Assembly (NCBI GenBank): GCA_963830775.1
Contig: CAWHNT010000035.1
Location: forward strand, 1-64,000
Direction: 5' to 3'
Length of the DNA stretch: 64,000 bases
Source of the DNA: CAWHNT01 sp963830775
GTDB taxonomy: Bacteria > Pseudomonadota > Alphaproteobacteria > Geminicoccales > Geminicoccaceae
Of the stretch, positions 9,708 through 18,805 are shown piece by piece. The translations under genes and the position numbers were made by a program. Under the pieces are notes generated by a model that worked only from the letters and a program-made list of their open reading frames with translations, ran no database searches and was not told the DNA's origin. Every line of letters begins with the position of its first letter. The first letter of the stretch is position 1.

Positions 9708-10956
9708 TGTGGTTCTCCTTCGCGTCCCAGATCAGGCGCGGGTCGAAGGCCAGGGAGGCGAGCATGGTGAGGACCACGACGGCGGAGAAAGCGACAGCGC
9801 CCAGTCCCGGCTCGATCGTGGCGAGCCCGCCCAGGCTGACGAGCGCCACCAGGATCGAGATCATGAAGACGTCGACCATCGACCAGCGCCCGACCGCCTC
9901 GATCAGGCGGTACATGACCGTGCGGTCCCGGCGGCGCTTGAGGGAGCCGCGACGCGTCGAGACCAGCAGGTAGATGAGCCCGGCCATTTTCAGGACCGGG
10001 ACCGTGATGCTGGCGAAGAAGACGAGCAGGGCCACCGGCCACATGCCGGCCGCGATCAGGGTCTTGACCCCGCTCAAGATCGTGTCCGGATGACCCTTGC
10101 CCAGGGAGATCACGGTCATGATCGGGAGCAGGTTCGCCGGGATGTAGAGGATCACCGCACCGATCAGGAGCGCCCAGGCCCGGCCGAGGCTGTCCGTCTT
10201 GCGGTGGTGGAGCTTGGCGCCACAGCGCTGGCAGGCGGGATGGTCGGAGCCCTCGAGCCCGGCCGTCCAGACGAGCTGGCTGCAGGCATGGCAGGCGAGG
10301 AAGGCCTCCTTGGCGGGCTCTTCGCCACGCGCCACGCGTGTTTGCGGCTCGACCCGCTCCCAGACCTCGTGCGGCTCGAGCGCCGACTCGGCCCAGATCA
10401 TGACCAGGATCAAGGCGACGAAGGCGAAGAGGCCGATGCCGAGCTCGATGCTGGCGAGCTCGCGGAGCTTCACCCAGGCGACGATCAGGCCCAGGAGGTA
10501 GACCTCGGTCATCGCCCACGGATGCAGCTGCTCGATGAACCGGAAGACGGGGGCTCGCACCCGGGTGAGACGGCCCGCATGGGCCAGGCCCAGAATCCAG
10601 ATCGAACCGACGAGCTTGAGTAAGGGGATCAGGATCGCAACGATGAAGACGAGGGCAGCCAGAGGCCCCATCCCGCTGTCGTAAAGTGCCGTGACCCCCT
10701 TCAGGAGCGTCGTCGCCACAGCCTGACCGCCGAGCTTCATGGTCATGAGCGGGAACAGGTTGGCCACGCCGAACAGGGCGAGGGCGGCGACGTTCAGGGC
10801 CAGCGCGCGCTCGATGCTTTGGGCACGGTGGCGGAACAGAACCTTGCCGCACCGGGTGCAGACGGCGGCCCCGCCATCCGGCAGCTCCGGCACGCGGTGG
10901 ACCTCGTCGCAGTCGTGGCAGGCGACGAGCATGGTGCCGCCAGCGCGATCGCTCAT
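9679..10956 (-). CDS. pqiA: PqiA-family inner-membrane protein
   Basis: The 425-aa protein has two similar halves. Each begins with a zinc-ribbon-like CxxC pair: ACHDCDEVH with CTRCGK, and ACHACSQ with CQRCGAK. Each then carries about four membrane helices, for example LNVAALALFGVANLFPLMTM and LIGAVILYIPANLLPIMTVI. The NLFP/NLLP motif in the first helix of each half is the PqiA signature. It works with PqiB in transport of lipids across the envelope and protects against membrane-perturbing agents. It starts with an ATGA overlap on the upstream channel gene and overlaps pqiB at its end. I saw no sign of frameshift. Confidence 0.9.
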   Translation of the reverse strand: MSDRAGGTMLVACHDCDEVHRVPELPDGGAAVCTRCGKVLFRHRAQSIERALALNVAALALFGVANLFPLMTMKLGGQAVATTLLKGVTALYDSGMGPLAALVFIVAILIPLLKLVGSIWILGLAHAGRLTRVRAPVFRFIEQLHPWAMTEVYLLGLIVAWVKLRELASIELGIGLFAFVALILVMIWAESALEPHEVWERVEPQTRVARGEEPAKEAFLACHACSQLVWTAGLEGSDHPACQRCGAKLHHRKTDSLGRAWALLIGAVILYIPANLLPIMTVISLGKGHPDTILSGVKTLIAAGMWPVALLVFFASITVPVLKMAGLIYLLVSTRRGSLKRRRDRTVMYRLIEAVGRWSMVDVFMISILVALVSLGGLATIEPGLGAVAFSAVVVLTMLASLAFDPRLIWDAKENHNDHRPEARG

Positions 10957-13220
10957 GGCCCGGCCGCCGCGGCCGTCTGTCGGGCCGCCTCCGCGGCTGC
11001 GGCGCCGAGGACCTCGGGGTGGGTGCCGCCGGGACCCTCGACCTTCACCACCACGCCGCGGCCGACGAGCTCGATCCCGTGCTCGCGAAAGGCTGCGAGG
11101 ATGCGCTGGTAGGCCTCGCGCCGGATGGTGAACTGGGCGCCGGGCTTGGTGATGTACTTGATGCCGATCGTCATGGCGCCGTCCTCGACGCTGCGGATGC
11201 CCTGCGATTTCAAAGGCTCGATGAAGCCGCCGCCGATCTCCGGGTCGGCCTCGAGGTCCTTGGCGATCCCTTTCACGATCCGCTTGACCAGTGCCGTGTC
11301 GGTGTCCGGTGCCACCCGGAACTCGAGCCGCATCAGCGCCCAGTCGCGGGTGTAGTTGGTCAGCGACTTCATCTGCCCGAACGGCAGCGTGTGCACCGCA
11401 CCCCGATGGTGGCGCAGCTTCAAGGAGCGCAAGGAGATGCCCTCGACCGTGCCCCTGAGCTCGCCGACCTCGACATAGTCGCCGATGTGGAACGCGTCCT
11501 CGATCAGGAAGAACACGCCGGCCAGGATGTCGGCGATGGTCTGCTGCGCGCCGAGCCCGATCGCGAGGCCGACGACACCGGCACCGGCGATCAGCGGGCC
11601 GATGTCGACGCCCAGCGAGGAGAGCAGCACCATCGCGACGGTCGTGACGAGGACCACCTGCAGGAACTTGCGCAGCAGCGGCAGCAGGGTTGCCATGCGC
11701 TGGGCACGGGCCGAGCCCTGCTCGCTGCGCGCCGCCTCGAGCCGCTCGGCGATCGAGCGCACGATCAGGGCCCAGGCGACGTAGCCCAGCAGCAGGACCA
11801 CGCCGACATCGAACAGGAGACGCAGGGCGAGCCCGCCCACGCCGACATGGCGCTCGGGGTCGAAGCCCCAGAGCCAGGCGGTAAGGACGACCGCGAGCGC
11901 CAGCAGCACGGCCCACGCCGCCCGCATCAGCCGCTGGACGTGCTGCCGCCCCTCGGCTGATGCCGGTGCCGCGGCCTGGACCGGCAGCGCGTCGCCATAC
12001 TCGTCCGTCACGGCCGGTGGCGGCTCCGCCTCGGCGGCGAGGTGGGCCTCGCTCACGTCGTAGAAACGCGCCAGCGGCCGCTGCACGAGCCAGGCGCCTA
12101 TCGGCAAGGCGAGCAGGAGGAGCAGGCTCGCCAGCGCCTTGGGTGCCACGTCCGGCTGGCCGGTCAGGACTCCCCAGGTGACCACGATCCACAAACCCAG
12201 CAGGTAGGTCGTCGCCAGCACCGGCCAGGCGGCGAGCATGGGCGCCTCACGGGCGCCGAGCCGGAGCCGTGCTGCGACCGCTTGCGCGACCTCCTCGCGA
12301 TGCCGCCAGGCGAGCAGGATCAGGTAGGCGAAGGGCAGCAGGCTGAGCGGCAGCGCCAGGGCCGCGACGGCGTCGCCCGGCAGGCCGAGCGCTGCAAGGA
12401 TCCTGATCGCGGCGGTGGCGACCACGACCAGGAGCACGGTCGTGACCACGGCCCGGTACAGAATCCGCGCGGCAGCGTCGGCGAGCGGGACCAGCCGCGA
12501 TTCCTCTGCCCTCGGGCTCAGCAGGAGCCGCGCTGCCTTCTCGGCTACCAGGGCCACCACCGCCCCGCGCAGCACCATGAGCAGCACGATGGGTGCTGCC
12601 GGGTGGCTTGGCTGAAGGACGATGTAGGCGGCCAGCAGGCCGACGATGAAAGCCGCCACCTCCGCGGCGTCGAGGAGGACGCCTGTGGCGGCGCGGCGAA
12701 AGGGCGTCCCCGCAGCAGCCCGCCGGCGCGCGTCGGCGAGCGCCCGCCGCACCAGCAGCATCGCGGCGGCACCGCCTGCGAGGATGACCAGGATGGAGGC
12801 GGCGAAGGCAAGCGGGACGATCGGCGGGTCTTGGCCCCGCGGTCGGGCGAAGGTCTCGGCCAGCGCCGTCGGCAGGGTCGGGTAGGTCTCGGCAACCCTG
12901 TCCAGCCGTTGCACATAGTGCTCGAGCGGACCCACAGCGGGTGCCGCGGGACTGCCCGTGCTCGCCTGGAGGTCGGTCAGCAGCCGGGCGCGAAGGGCGG
13001 CCCGGACCTCGCCCTCGTCCATGACCGTGAGCACGGCGTCGAGCTGCTCCGGGGTCATCCCGTCCGGGAAGGCGCGGAGCAGCGCCTCGACCCGGCTGTC
13101 CAACGGCGCCGCCGCGCGAGCCGAGGCGGCCACGAGCGTCGTGAGCACCAAGGCGGCCGCGAGGAGCGCGGAACGGACCAGCCTGCCGAGCGGCCGCCTC
13201 GGCGGTGCGCGCCCGGTCAT
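10953..13220 (-). CDS. MscS-family mechanosensitive channel, large, with signal peptide
   Basis: The start at 13220 (ATGA overlap with the small upstream gene) gives 755 aa with a signal peptide (LVRSALLAAALVLTTLVAAS) and an extended periplasmic and transmembrane N-terminal region of about ten helices. The C-terminal third is the MscS core: pore helix LIAGAGVVGLAIGLGAQQTI, then ILAGVFFLIEDAFHIGDYVE and the beta domain GTVEGISLRSLKLRHHRGAV with PFGQMKSLTNYTRDW. Large MscS homologues of this layout (MscK/YbdG/DUF3772-like) release solutes on osmotic downshock. Placement upstream of pqiAB suggests a shared envelope-stress role. Confidence 0.85.
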   Translation of the reverse strand: MTGRAPPRRPLGRLVRSALLAAALVLTTLVAASARAAAPLDSRVEALLRAFPDGMTPEQLDAVLTVMDEGEVRAALRARLLTDLQASTGSPAAPAVGPLEHYVQRLDRVAETYPTLPTALAETFARPRGQDPPIVPLAFAASILVILAGGAAAMLLVRRALADARRRAAAGTPFRRAATGVLLDAAEVAAFIVGLLAAYIVLQPSHPAAPIVLLMVLRGAVVALVAEKAARLLLSPRAEESRLVPLADAAARILYRAVVTTVLLVVVATAAIRILAALGLPGDAVAALALPLSLLPFAYLILLAWRHREEVAQAVAARLRLGAREAPMLAAWPVLATTYLLGLWIVVTWGVLTGQPDVAPKALASLLLLLALPIGAWLVQRPLARFYDVSEAHLAAEAEPPPAVTDEYGDALPVQAAAPASAEGRQHVQRLMRAAWAVLLALAVVLTAWLWGFDPERHVGVGGLALRLLFDVGVVLLLGYVAWALIVRSIAERLEAARSEQGSARAQRMATLLPLLRKFLQVVLVTTVAMVLLSSLGVDIGPLIAGAGVVGLAIGLGAQQTIADILAGVFFLIEDAFHIGDYVEVGELRGTVEGISLRSLKLRHHRGAVHTLPFGQMKSLTNYTRDWALMRLEFRVAPDTDTALVKRIVKGIAKDLEADPEIGGGFIEPLKSQGIRSVEDGAMTIGIKYITKPGAQFTIRREAYQRILAAFREHGIELVGRGVVVKVEGPGGTHPEVLGAAAAEAARQTAAAAGP

Positions 13221-13471
13221 CGGTCGTCGTGCCTCCCCGTCCTGAGCGCCGCCTCGACCTCGCGGGCGAGATCCTCGACGAGGCTCCGGTACTCCGCACA
13301 GCGCGCCTCTCGCACCGCGGCCGTCGATGCCTGCCAACCCGCCAGGGCGGTCTCCGCGTCCGCGAGGTCGACGCAGAGCGAGCGGAAGTCCTCGTTCCGG
13401 CCGGCGAGCGCCTCGATCGCCTGTTGCCGCTCCGGAAAGCGCCGGACGGCCGCGAGCACGCCTTCGTCCAT
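13217..13471 (-). CDS. small charged helical protein, 84 aa
   Basis: It starts at ATG 13471 behind AGAGGAGA and ends overlapping the channel gene start (ATGA). The sequence (MDEGVLAAVRRFPERQQAIE, VDLADAETALAGWQ, SLVEDLAREVEAALRTGR) is almost entirely charged helix, likely a cytoplasmic coiled coil. I do not recognise a named family. It is the first gene of the leftward operon with the MscS-type channel and pqiAB, so it may modulate one of these. Confidence 0.7.
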   Translation of the reverse strand: MDEGVLAAVRRFPERQQAIEALAGRNEDFRSLCVDLADAETALAGWQASTAAVREARCAEYRSLVEDLAREVEAALRTGRHDDR

Positions 13472-13589
13472 GCCGTGGGTCTCCTCTTGCCGCGTGCGGC
13501 AGTCCCCTCGGCGTTCTGGCCGGAGGCACGAGATGCCGGCCTCTTGAGGGCCTGCATCGGCAGTATCGTTGTCGGGCGGTCCGCACCCG

Positions 13590-13605
13590 CGTAGGTTACA
13601 GTAAC
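13590..13605. promoter_or_regulatory. inverted repeat GTTAC-A-GTAAC in divergent promoter region
   Basis: A perfect 5-bp inverted repeat GTTACAGTAAC (13595-13605) lies in the 171-bp region between the leftward channel/pqi operon and the rightward TolB/TPR gene. The 10-mer CGTAGGTTAC at its left recurs inverted as GTAACCTACG at 15539-15548, followed by GGTAACC, in the gap after that gene. This could be an operator for a regulator of both operons; no functional evidence. Confidence 0.3.
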
Positions 13606-13642
13606 ATACAGACCGTTCGCTGGCCGACGGAGTGGAGGAGCG

Positions 13643-15472
13643 ATGGCGCATGATGCCGGGTCACAGCCGGCGGAGGTGCCTGTGAGCAGTGCGCAGCCCA
13701 CGTCCGAGGAGGTGCGGGCGCAACTCGCCCGGATCGTCGCCAGCCCCGATTTCGACGTGCCGGAGCGCTCGCGCGGCTTCCTGCGCTACGTCGTCGAGGA
13801 GACGCTTGCCGGGCGCGGGGAGCGGATCAAGGGCTACACGGTAGCGGTGGAGGTCTTCGGGCGCGACGCGGCGGTCGACACGAACGTCGACCCGGTGGTG
13901 CGGATCGAGGCCGGCCGGCTGCGCCGGGCACTCGAGCGGTACTATCTCATGGCCGGCGAGGCCGAGCCGGTCCTGATCAGCATCCCCAAGGGCGGCTACA
14001 CCCCTGTCTTCGCCCGCCGCGCGTCCGCCGTCCCGATCCCCTCAGCGGACGCGCCTGAACCGATGCTGCCGGTGCCACTGGTGGCCCAGAGGGGGAGGCG
14101 GGCCGCTGTCGTGCTTTCGGCCGCCGGGGTCGGAGCGACGCTGTTGCTCGGCCTCGGCTACTGGACGTTGGTCCGGGCACCTCCGAGTGCGGAGCCGGGG
14201 GTCGGCGCAGCCGCCGCGCCGGACGGGCCGACGCTCATGGTCGTGCCATTCGAAGGCCTCGGCGACGCGTCCGTGGCGAAGCTCTATGCCACTGGCCTGA
14301 CCGAGGAGATCCTGACCCAGCTGGCGCCGTTCAAGGAGCTGACGGTGCTCGGCCGCGAGACCTCGCGGAGCCTGCCCGCCGGAATGGATGTGGCGCAACT
14401 GCGCGGGCTCGGCGCCCGCTACGCGCTCGAGGGTGGCGTGCGCGCCGCGGACGAGCGGCTCAGGGTGAGCGCACGGCTGCTCGACACCGCGAGTGCTGCC
14501 GTGCTCTGGTCGCAAGCCTACGACGCGGACCTGCGTGTCCAAGACCTGTTCGAGATCCAGGCCGACATCGGTCGCCAGGTAGCTACCGCGGTGGCCCAGC
14601 CTTATGGGATCGTGTTCCGAGCCGACGCGAGGCGGACCTCGCGGCAGCCGCCCGACGACCTCGAGGCCTACGCCTGCACGCTGCGGTTCTACGCCTATCG
14701 GTCCGAGCTCAGCCCCGAGTTGCACGCCGCCGTCCGCGCCTGCCTCGAGCGGGCGGTCGCCGGCTTCCCGGACTACGCCACCGCCTGGGCGATGCTCTCC
14801 GTGCTCTACCTCGACGAGGACCGCTTCGGCTTCAACCCGGAGCCGGGTCCGCCCGCACCGCTCGACCGCGCGCTCGAGACGGCGCGCCGGGCCGTAGCAC
14901 TCGATCCCGAAAGCGGGCGCGCCCTCCAGGCGCTGATGCTGGCACTCTTCTTCCGCCAGGAGCCCGCTGAAGCCTTGCGCGTCGGCGAGCGGGCGCTGGA
15001 GCTCAATCCGAACGACACCGAGCTGCTCGGGGAGTTCGGGACGCGGTTGGCGCAATCTGGCGAGTGGGCGCGCGGTGGCGCGCTCCTCGAGCAGGCCCTG
15101 GCCCGCAACCCGGGGCACTCCGGCTACTATCACGGGATCCTGGCGCAGGTCGCCTACATGCTGCGGGACAACGAGCGCGCGCTCGTGGAGATCCGGCAGG
15201 CCAACCTGCAGAAGTTCCCGATCTATCATGGGTTTGCGGCCATCATCTACGCCGAGCTCGGGATGAGGGCCGAAGCCAGCCAGGCCGGGTCGCTGTTCGT
15301 GCAGATGAGCCCGCGATTCCTGCCCAACCTCGATGCCGAACTGGGCAAACGCAACTTCCGGCCCGAGGACCGGGCGCGCCTGGCCGAAGGCCTGCGCAAG
15401 GCGGGCCTGCCCGTGCCGGCGAATGCCGTGTCCGCTCCCCGTGGGGCCACCTCCACGCGATCGCCGGGTTAG
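13643..15472 (+). CDS. membrane-anchored TolB/FlgO-like TPR protein with N-terminal regulator-like domain
   Basis: The start at 13643 follows GGAGGAG. The N-terminal ~130 residues (SRGFLRYVVEETLAGRGERI, then KGYTVAVEVFGRDAAVDTNV, VVRIEAGRLRRALERYY, PKGGYTP) form a conserved module found at the front of adenylate-cyclase-like/TPR proteins. A transmembrane helix follows (VVLSAAGVGATLLLGLGYWT). Then comes a TolB/FlgO-like domain (LMVVPFEGLGDASVAKLYAT, GLTEEILTQLAPFKELTVLG) that usually forms a nucleotide- or protein-binding fold, and TPR-type repeats (ALDPESGRALQALM, ALELNPNDTELLGEFG). It is probably a signalling or scaffold protein; its partner is unknown. About 609 aa, intact. Confidence 0.7.
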   Translation: MAHDAGSQPAEVPVSSAQPTSEEVRAQLARIVASPDFDVPERSRGFLRYVVEETLAGRGERIKGYTVAVEVFGRDAAVDTNVDPVVRIEAGRLRRALERYYLMAGEAEPVLISIPKGGYTPVFARRASAVPIPSADAPEPMLPVPLVAQRGRRAAVVLSAAGVGATLLLGLGYWTLVRAPPSAEPGVGAAAAPDGPTLMVVPFEGLGDASVAKLYATGLTEEILTQLAPFKELTVLGRETSRSLPAGMDVAQLRGLGARYALEGGVRAADERLRVSARLLDTASAAVLWSQAYDADLRVQDLFEIQADIGRQVATAVAQPYGIVFRADARRTSRQPPDDLEAYACTLRFYAYRSELSPELHAAVRACLERAVAGFPDYATAWAMLSVLYLDEDRFGFNPEPGPPAPLDRALETARRAVALDPESGRALQALMLALFFRQEPAEALRVGERALELNPNDTELLGEFGTRLAQSGEWARGGALLEQALARNPGHSGYYHGILAQVAYMLRDNERALVEIRQANLQKFPIYHGFAAIIYAELGMRAEASQAGSLFVQMSPRFLPNLDAELGKRNFRPEDRARLAEGLRKAGLPVPANAVSAPRGATSTRSPG

Positions 15473-15787
15473 GCTGTCGACCCGCCCGATCGCCCGGACT
15501 TCCTCTGTTCGGTCCAGCGCTACTGCGAGGCTGGCTGCGTAACCTACGGTAACCTCTGTGGCCGGCGCCGGCCGGCGCGCTAGTCCCTGGGCACGCCGAG
15601 CGGGCCAGGGGCAATGACGCGACCGCAACCCTCGAAGCTTCCGCTGCCAGCATCGTCGCGTGGCGCGCCCGTCAGCCGGTGGTGGTGCCCACGGCTGAGC
15701 TGCCTCGATGCGGATCAACGACGACCGCCCGTCAACGCGAAATCCTCAAGGATGCGCCGAGCGGCACGAGCAGGGATAGGTAGTCCG
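15473..15787. other. intergenic region without a supported gene
   Basis: This 315-bp stretch contains GTAACCTACGGTAACC at 15539-15554, related to the inverted repeat at 13590-13605, and no open frame with convincing coding features. I see nothing else in it. Confidence 0.5.
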
Positions 15788-16123
15788 ATGATGCAGTTGC
15801 GGGAAAGGCCGGTCGAAGTCGCCGGTGTCGAGGCCGAACGGCACGGGGCGGCCCGCCCGTCCAGGCGTGGCTTCCTCTCGGGCTTGGCCGTGGCGGCCTT
15901 GTCCTGCCTCCCGCTGGCGCGCGAGGCCACCGCCCAGGTCTGCTACGACCAGTACGGCCAACCGGTGCCCGTCCAGCCAGCAGCACCCATGCCGCCGCCG
16001 GCTGCCGGCTACTACCCGCCTGCCGGAGCCGTCAGTGCGACGCGCCAGGTAGCCCGGCGGACGGCGCGCCGCACCGGACGGCGGGAAGGCGTGCGCGAGG
16101 ACGCCTGGGACGCGATCGACTGA
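15788..16123 (+). CDS. small Tat-type secreted protein, Pro/Arg-rich
   Basis: About 111 aa. The N-terminal half holds a twin-arginine signal (SRRGFLSGLAVAALSCLPLA) ending near AREATA, then a short proline-rich mature part (QPVPVQPAAPMPPPAAGYYP) and a basic tail (VARRTARRTGRREGVREDAW). The start at 15788 or 15791 is chosen because it leaves a normal n-region before the RR pair. It is 12 bp upstream of the DUF2092 gene with which it probably forms an operon. The function is unknown; this kind of small exported protein often pairs with the following lipoprotein-carrier-like protein. Confidence 0.6.
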   Translation: MMQLRERPVEVAGVEAERHGAARPSRRGFLSGLAVAALSCLPLAREATAQVCYDQYGQPVPVQPAAPMPPPAAGYYPPAGAVSATRQVARRTARRTGRREGVREDAWDAID

Positions 16124-16135
16124 GGAGATCCAGCG

Positions 16136-16927
16136 ATGAACAACGCCATGTCGCTCGCCCGCGGGGCGAGACGGTTGACCGCCGGGGCGCTGCTCGCGCT
16201 GGGGCTCTGGATGGCCGCTCCCGCGGTGTCGGCCGAGGAGCAGGGTCCACTCGATCCCCGCGCTGTGGAGAAGCTCCAGCGCATGTCGGATGCCCTGGCG
16301 AAGACCCGAAGCCTGAGCCTGAAGGCCGAGAGCCTCTACGACCAGGTCGAGAGCTCGGGCGTGAAGATCAAGCGCGCGGTGTCGCAGGAGGTCGTCCTGC
16401 GGCGTCCGGACAGCCTCTACTTCCGCTCGGTCCGCGACGACGGCAAGGTCCGCGAGGGTCGCTACGACGGCAAGGCCCTGACGATCGTCCCGGAGGGCGG
16501 CGGCACCTACGCCCGGGTCGAGGTCCAGGGCACCGTCGACACCATGCTCGATCTCATCCAGGCCGACTACCAGGTGAACGTGCCGGTCGCCGACCTGCTT
16601 TATGATGATCTCTACGGCCGGGTTAAGGATAGCCTGCTGTCCGGCGTCGATCTCGGCGAGCGCACCATCGGCGGCGAAGTGCTCGACCATCTGTCGTTCG
16701 AGACCACTGGCGTGGACTGGCAGCTCTGGCTCGAGCGGGGTGACAGGCCGCTGCCCCGACGGCTGGTCGTCACCTTCGTGAACGCACCCGGCGAGCCGGA
16801 ATACCTCACGGTGATCAAGGAGTGGAAGCTCGACCCGACCATCGAGGGGGAGATGTTCAGGTTCGATCCCCCCGCCGACTGGCGACGGATCGAGCTCCCC
16901 AAGGTTCCACCGGTCGGCGGTCCGTGA
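16136..16927 (+). CDS. DUF2092 periplasmic protein
   Basis: This 263-aa exported protein has a signal peptide (LTAGALLALGLWMAAPAVSA) and a mature domain containing VEKLQRMSDALAKTRSLSLK, RRPDSLYFRSVRDDGKVREG, YDGKALTIVPEGGGTYARVE and VDWQLWLERGDRPLPRRLVV. This is the DUF2092 pattern, a LolA/LppX-like half-barrel thought to bind lipidic ligands in the periplasm. It is preceded by GAGGAG and follows the Tat-signal protein closely. Direct ligand information is lacking. Confidence 0.75.
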   Translation: MNNAMSLARGARRLTAGALLALGLWMAAPAVSAEEQGPLDPRAVEKLQRMSDALAKTRSLSLKAESLYDQVESSGVKIKRAVSQEVVLRRPDSLYFRSVRDDGKVREGRYDGKALTIVPEGGGTYARVEVQGTVDTMLDLIQADYQVNVPVADLLYDDLYGRVKDSLLSGVDLGERTIGGEVLDHLSFETTGVDWQLWLERGDRPLPRRLVVTFVNAPGEPEYLTVIKEWKLDPTIEGEMFRFDPPADWRRIELPKVPPVGGP

Positions 16928-17037
16928 GGTCCGCGAGGGCGATCAAGGCACGGCTCTGAGCCGTAGATCGGCCGGACATCGCGCGTCCGGCCCAGAAGAA
17001 CCGTGCCAGGCGTGCGGGCCTGAGGGACGACAGGACC

Positions 17038-17685
17038 ATGGATTTCAGCAGCATCAACGTCGAGCTCGTCACCAAGCTCCTATTGCTCCTGTTGATCGGG
17101 CTCGGGCCGAAGATCGCGCTGGTCCCGTTCCTCGACAAGACCAAGAGCATGTCGCCGGAGGAGCAGCGCGCCACCGGCCGGCTGATGGTCAAGACGGCGG
17201 TGGTGACGGCCCTGGTGATCTTCGTCACCGGCGCGCTCCTCATGCGGCTCTTGCACATCACGAGCGGGGCGGTCGCCGTCGCCGGCGGGATCATCCTTGC
17301 CCTTCTCGCGGTCAAGATGGCGACGGGCCACGGCGAGGACGTCGTCGAGGAGGGCCATCTGGTCCCGGACGGCAAGCGCATCGCCGTCTACCCGCTGGCC
17401 GTTCCCTACCTGCTCAACCCGGTCGGCTTCACCGTCCTGCTCGTCGCGTCCGGCGAGGTGGCCTCGGTGGCGGGCGCTGTGCTGGTGGTCGCGCTGGTGC
17501 TTCTCGTGGGCGCGTTCGACTACCTCGTATTCACCAACATCGACCGGCTCGCCTCGCGACTGAACCCGACCAGCCTGGTGGTCTCGGAGGTGGTGTTCGG
17601 TATCCTGCTGACGGCCGTGGCGGTGCAGCTCGTGGTGTTCGGCCTTCAATCGCTCGGCATCATCGCGGCGGCAACGGGCCACTAG
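17038..17685 (+). CDS. MarC/UPF0056-family membrane protein
   Basis: The 215-aa protein has about six hydrophobic segments: LLLLLLIGLGPKIALVPFLD, TAVVTALVIFVTGALLMRLL, AVAVAGGIILALLAVKM, a PYLLNPVGFTVLLVAS segment, VLVVALVLLVGAFDYLVF and VVFGILLTAVAVQLVVFGLQ. The position of the PLAVPYLLNPVGF motif matches the MarC family, whose PLAxPxxxGPG-type loop marks the second half. Transport substrate is unknown; despite the name a role in multidrug resistance is not established. Confidence 0.8.
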   Translation: MDFSSINVELVTKLLLLLLIGLGPKIALVPFLDKTKSMSPEEQRATGRLMVKTAVVTALVIFVTGALLMRLLHITSGAVAVAGGIILALLAVKMATGHGEDVVEEGHLVPDGKRIAVYPLAVPYLLNPVGFTVLLVASGEVASVAGAVLVVALVLLVGAFDYLVFTNIDRLASRLNPTSLVVSEVVFGILLTAVAVQLVVFGLQSLGIIAAATGH

Positions 17686-17867
17686 TTTGCGCAGAGTCGC
17701 CGGCGGCGTGATCTCAGCCTCCGACATTCCGGCTGCCTGACAGCTTCTTGAACGGTCCGCTCCGGGCAACCGCAGTGTCGTTGTGGCGGCAGAGGAACAG
17801 CTCGGGTGCGATCCGCGGAAGAGCACCGCCCGCGTTGGCGCATCCGCCCTGGCGCGAATACCCTGTT

Positions 17868-18740
17868 ATGCTTGCTCGGATGGGATGGACCTGCATGTCA
17901 CTCGTACGTTTCGTGGTCGGCTTCGTCGGCCTGGGCCTGGCCGGCCTGACCGTGCCCGCTCTTGCGGTGGATTTGTCGACCGCGATCGACAGCCCGGCGC
18001 CTCAGGACGCCGCCCCCACCGCCGGTGGTCTGCGGCTCACGGCGGGCCTCGGCGTGGCGTTCGCGCCCGACTACGAGGGTTCGGACGACCACACCATCGC
18101 ACCGCTCTGGAACCTGCGGGTCGGCAACCTCTACCACCCGGATACCTACGCGCAGGTGATCGGGCCCTCGTTGCGCTCGAACCTGATCCCGGACGAGCAT
18201 TGGCGATTCGGCGTCTCGGGCCGCTACCTGCCCGACTACGAGGACGTCGATGACAGCAAGGTCAACGACATCGAGGATGCTGACCAGACTTTCCTGTTCG
18301 GCGTCACGCTCGGCTATGACTTCCTCAATGGTGCGCGCAACGATCTCGCCCTGGAGGTCGACGCGCAATACGACGTGGCCGAGGGCAACGGGGGAGTTGT
18401 CACCCCGCGGCTGCGCTGGGCGAGCCCGGTCGGCGAGCGGATGGCGTTCGCGGGCAGCATCTCGGGAACGTGGGCCAGCGAGGACTACATGAGCAACCGC
18501 TTCGGCATCAGCGGGGGCGATGCCGATCAAAGCGGCCTCGACCAGTACGACGCGGACGCCGGCTTCAAGAACGCGACGGTCACCGGCTCGCTCACCTACC
18601 GCCTGGCCGAGCGCTGGTCGATGACCGGGCTCGCCTCCTTCAGCCGGCTGTTCGGCGACGCCGAGGACAGCCCGATCGTCGACGAGCGCGGCGATGCGAA
18701 CCAGCTGCTGGGCGGGGTCCTCGTCAACTTCACCTTCTGA
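17868..18740 (+). CDS. MipA/OmpV-family outer-membrane protein
   Basis: A signal peptide (FVVGFVGLGLAGLTVPALAV) is followed by LRLTAGLGVAFAPDYEGSDD, the MipA/OmpV opening motif, and alternating amphipathic strands ending in the aromatic C-terminus LLGGVLVNFTF, as needed for BamA recognition. The likely product is a 10- to 12-strand outer-membrane barrel, sometimes a scaffold for murein-synthesis enzymes. Alternative starts exist at 17880 and 17895; 17895 would shorten the signal peptide n-region. Intact. Confidence 0.8.
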   Translation: MLARMGWTCMSLVRFVVGFVGLGLAGLTVPALAVDLSTAIDSPAPQDAAPTAGGLRLTAGLGVAFAPDYEGSDDHTIAPLWNLRVGNLYHPDTYAQVIGPSLRSNLIPDEHWRFGVSGRYLPDYEDVDDSKVNDIEDADQTFLFGVTLGYDFLNGARNDLALEVDAQYDVAEGNGGVVTPRLRWASPVGERMAFAGSISGTWASEDYMSNRFGISGGDADQSGLDQYDADAGFKNATVTGSLTYRLAERWSMTGLASFSRLFGDAEDSPIVDERGDANQLLGGVLVNFTF

Positions 18741-18805
18741 TCTGACCGCCACGGCACTCGGGCATGGACGAGGGCGGTACACTGACCGCTCGGAAAGGGG
18801 CAGCC

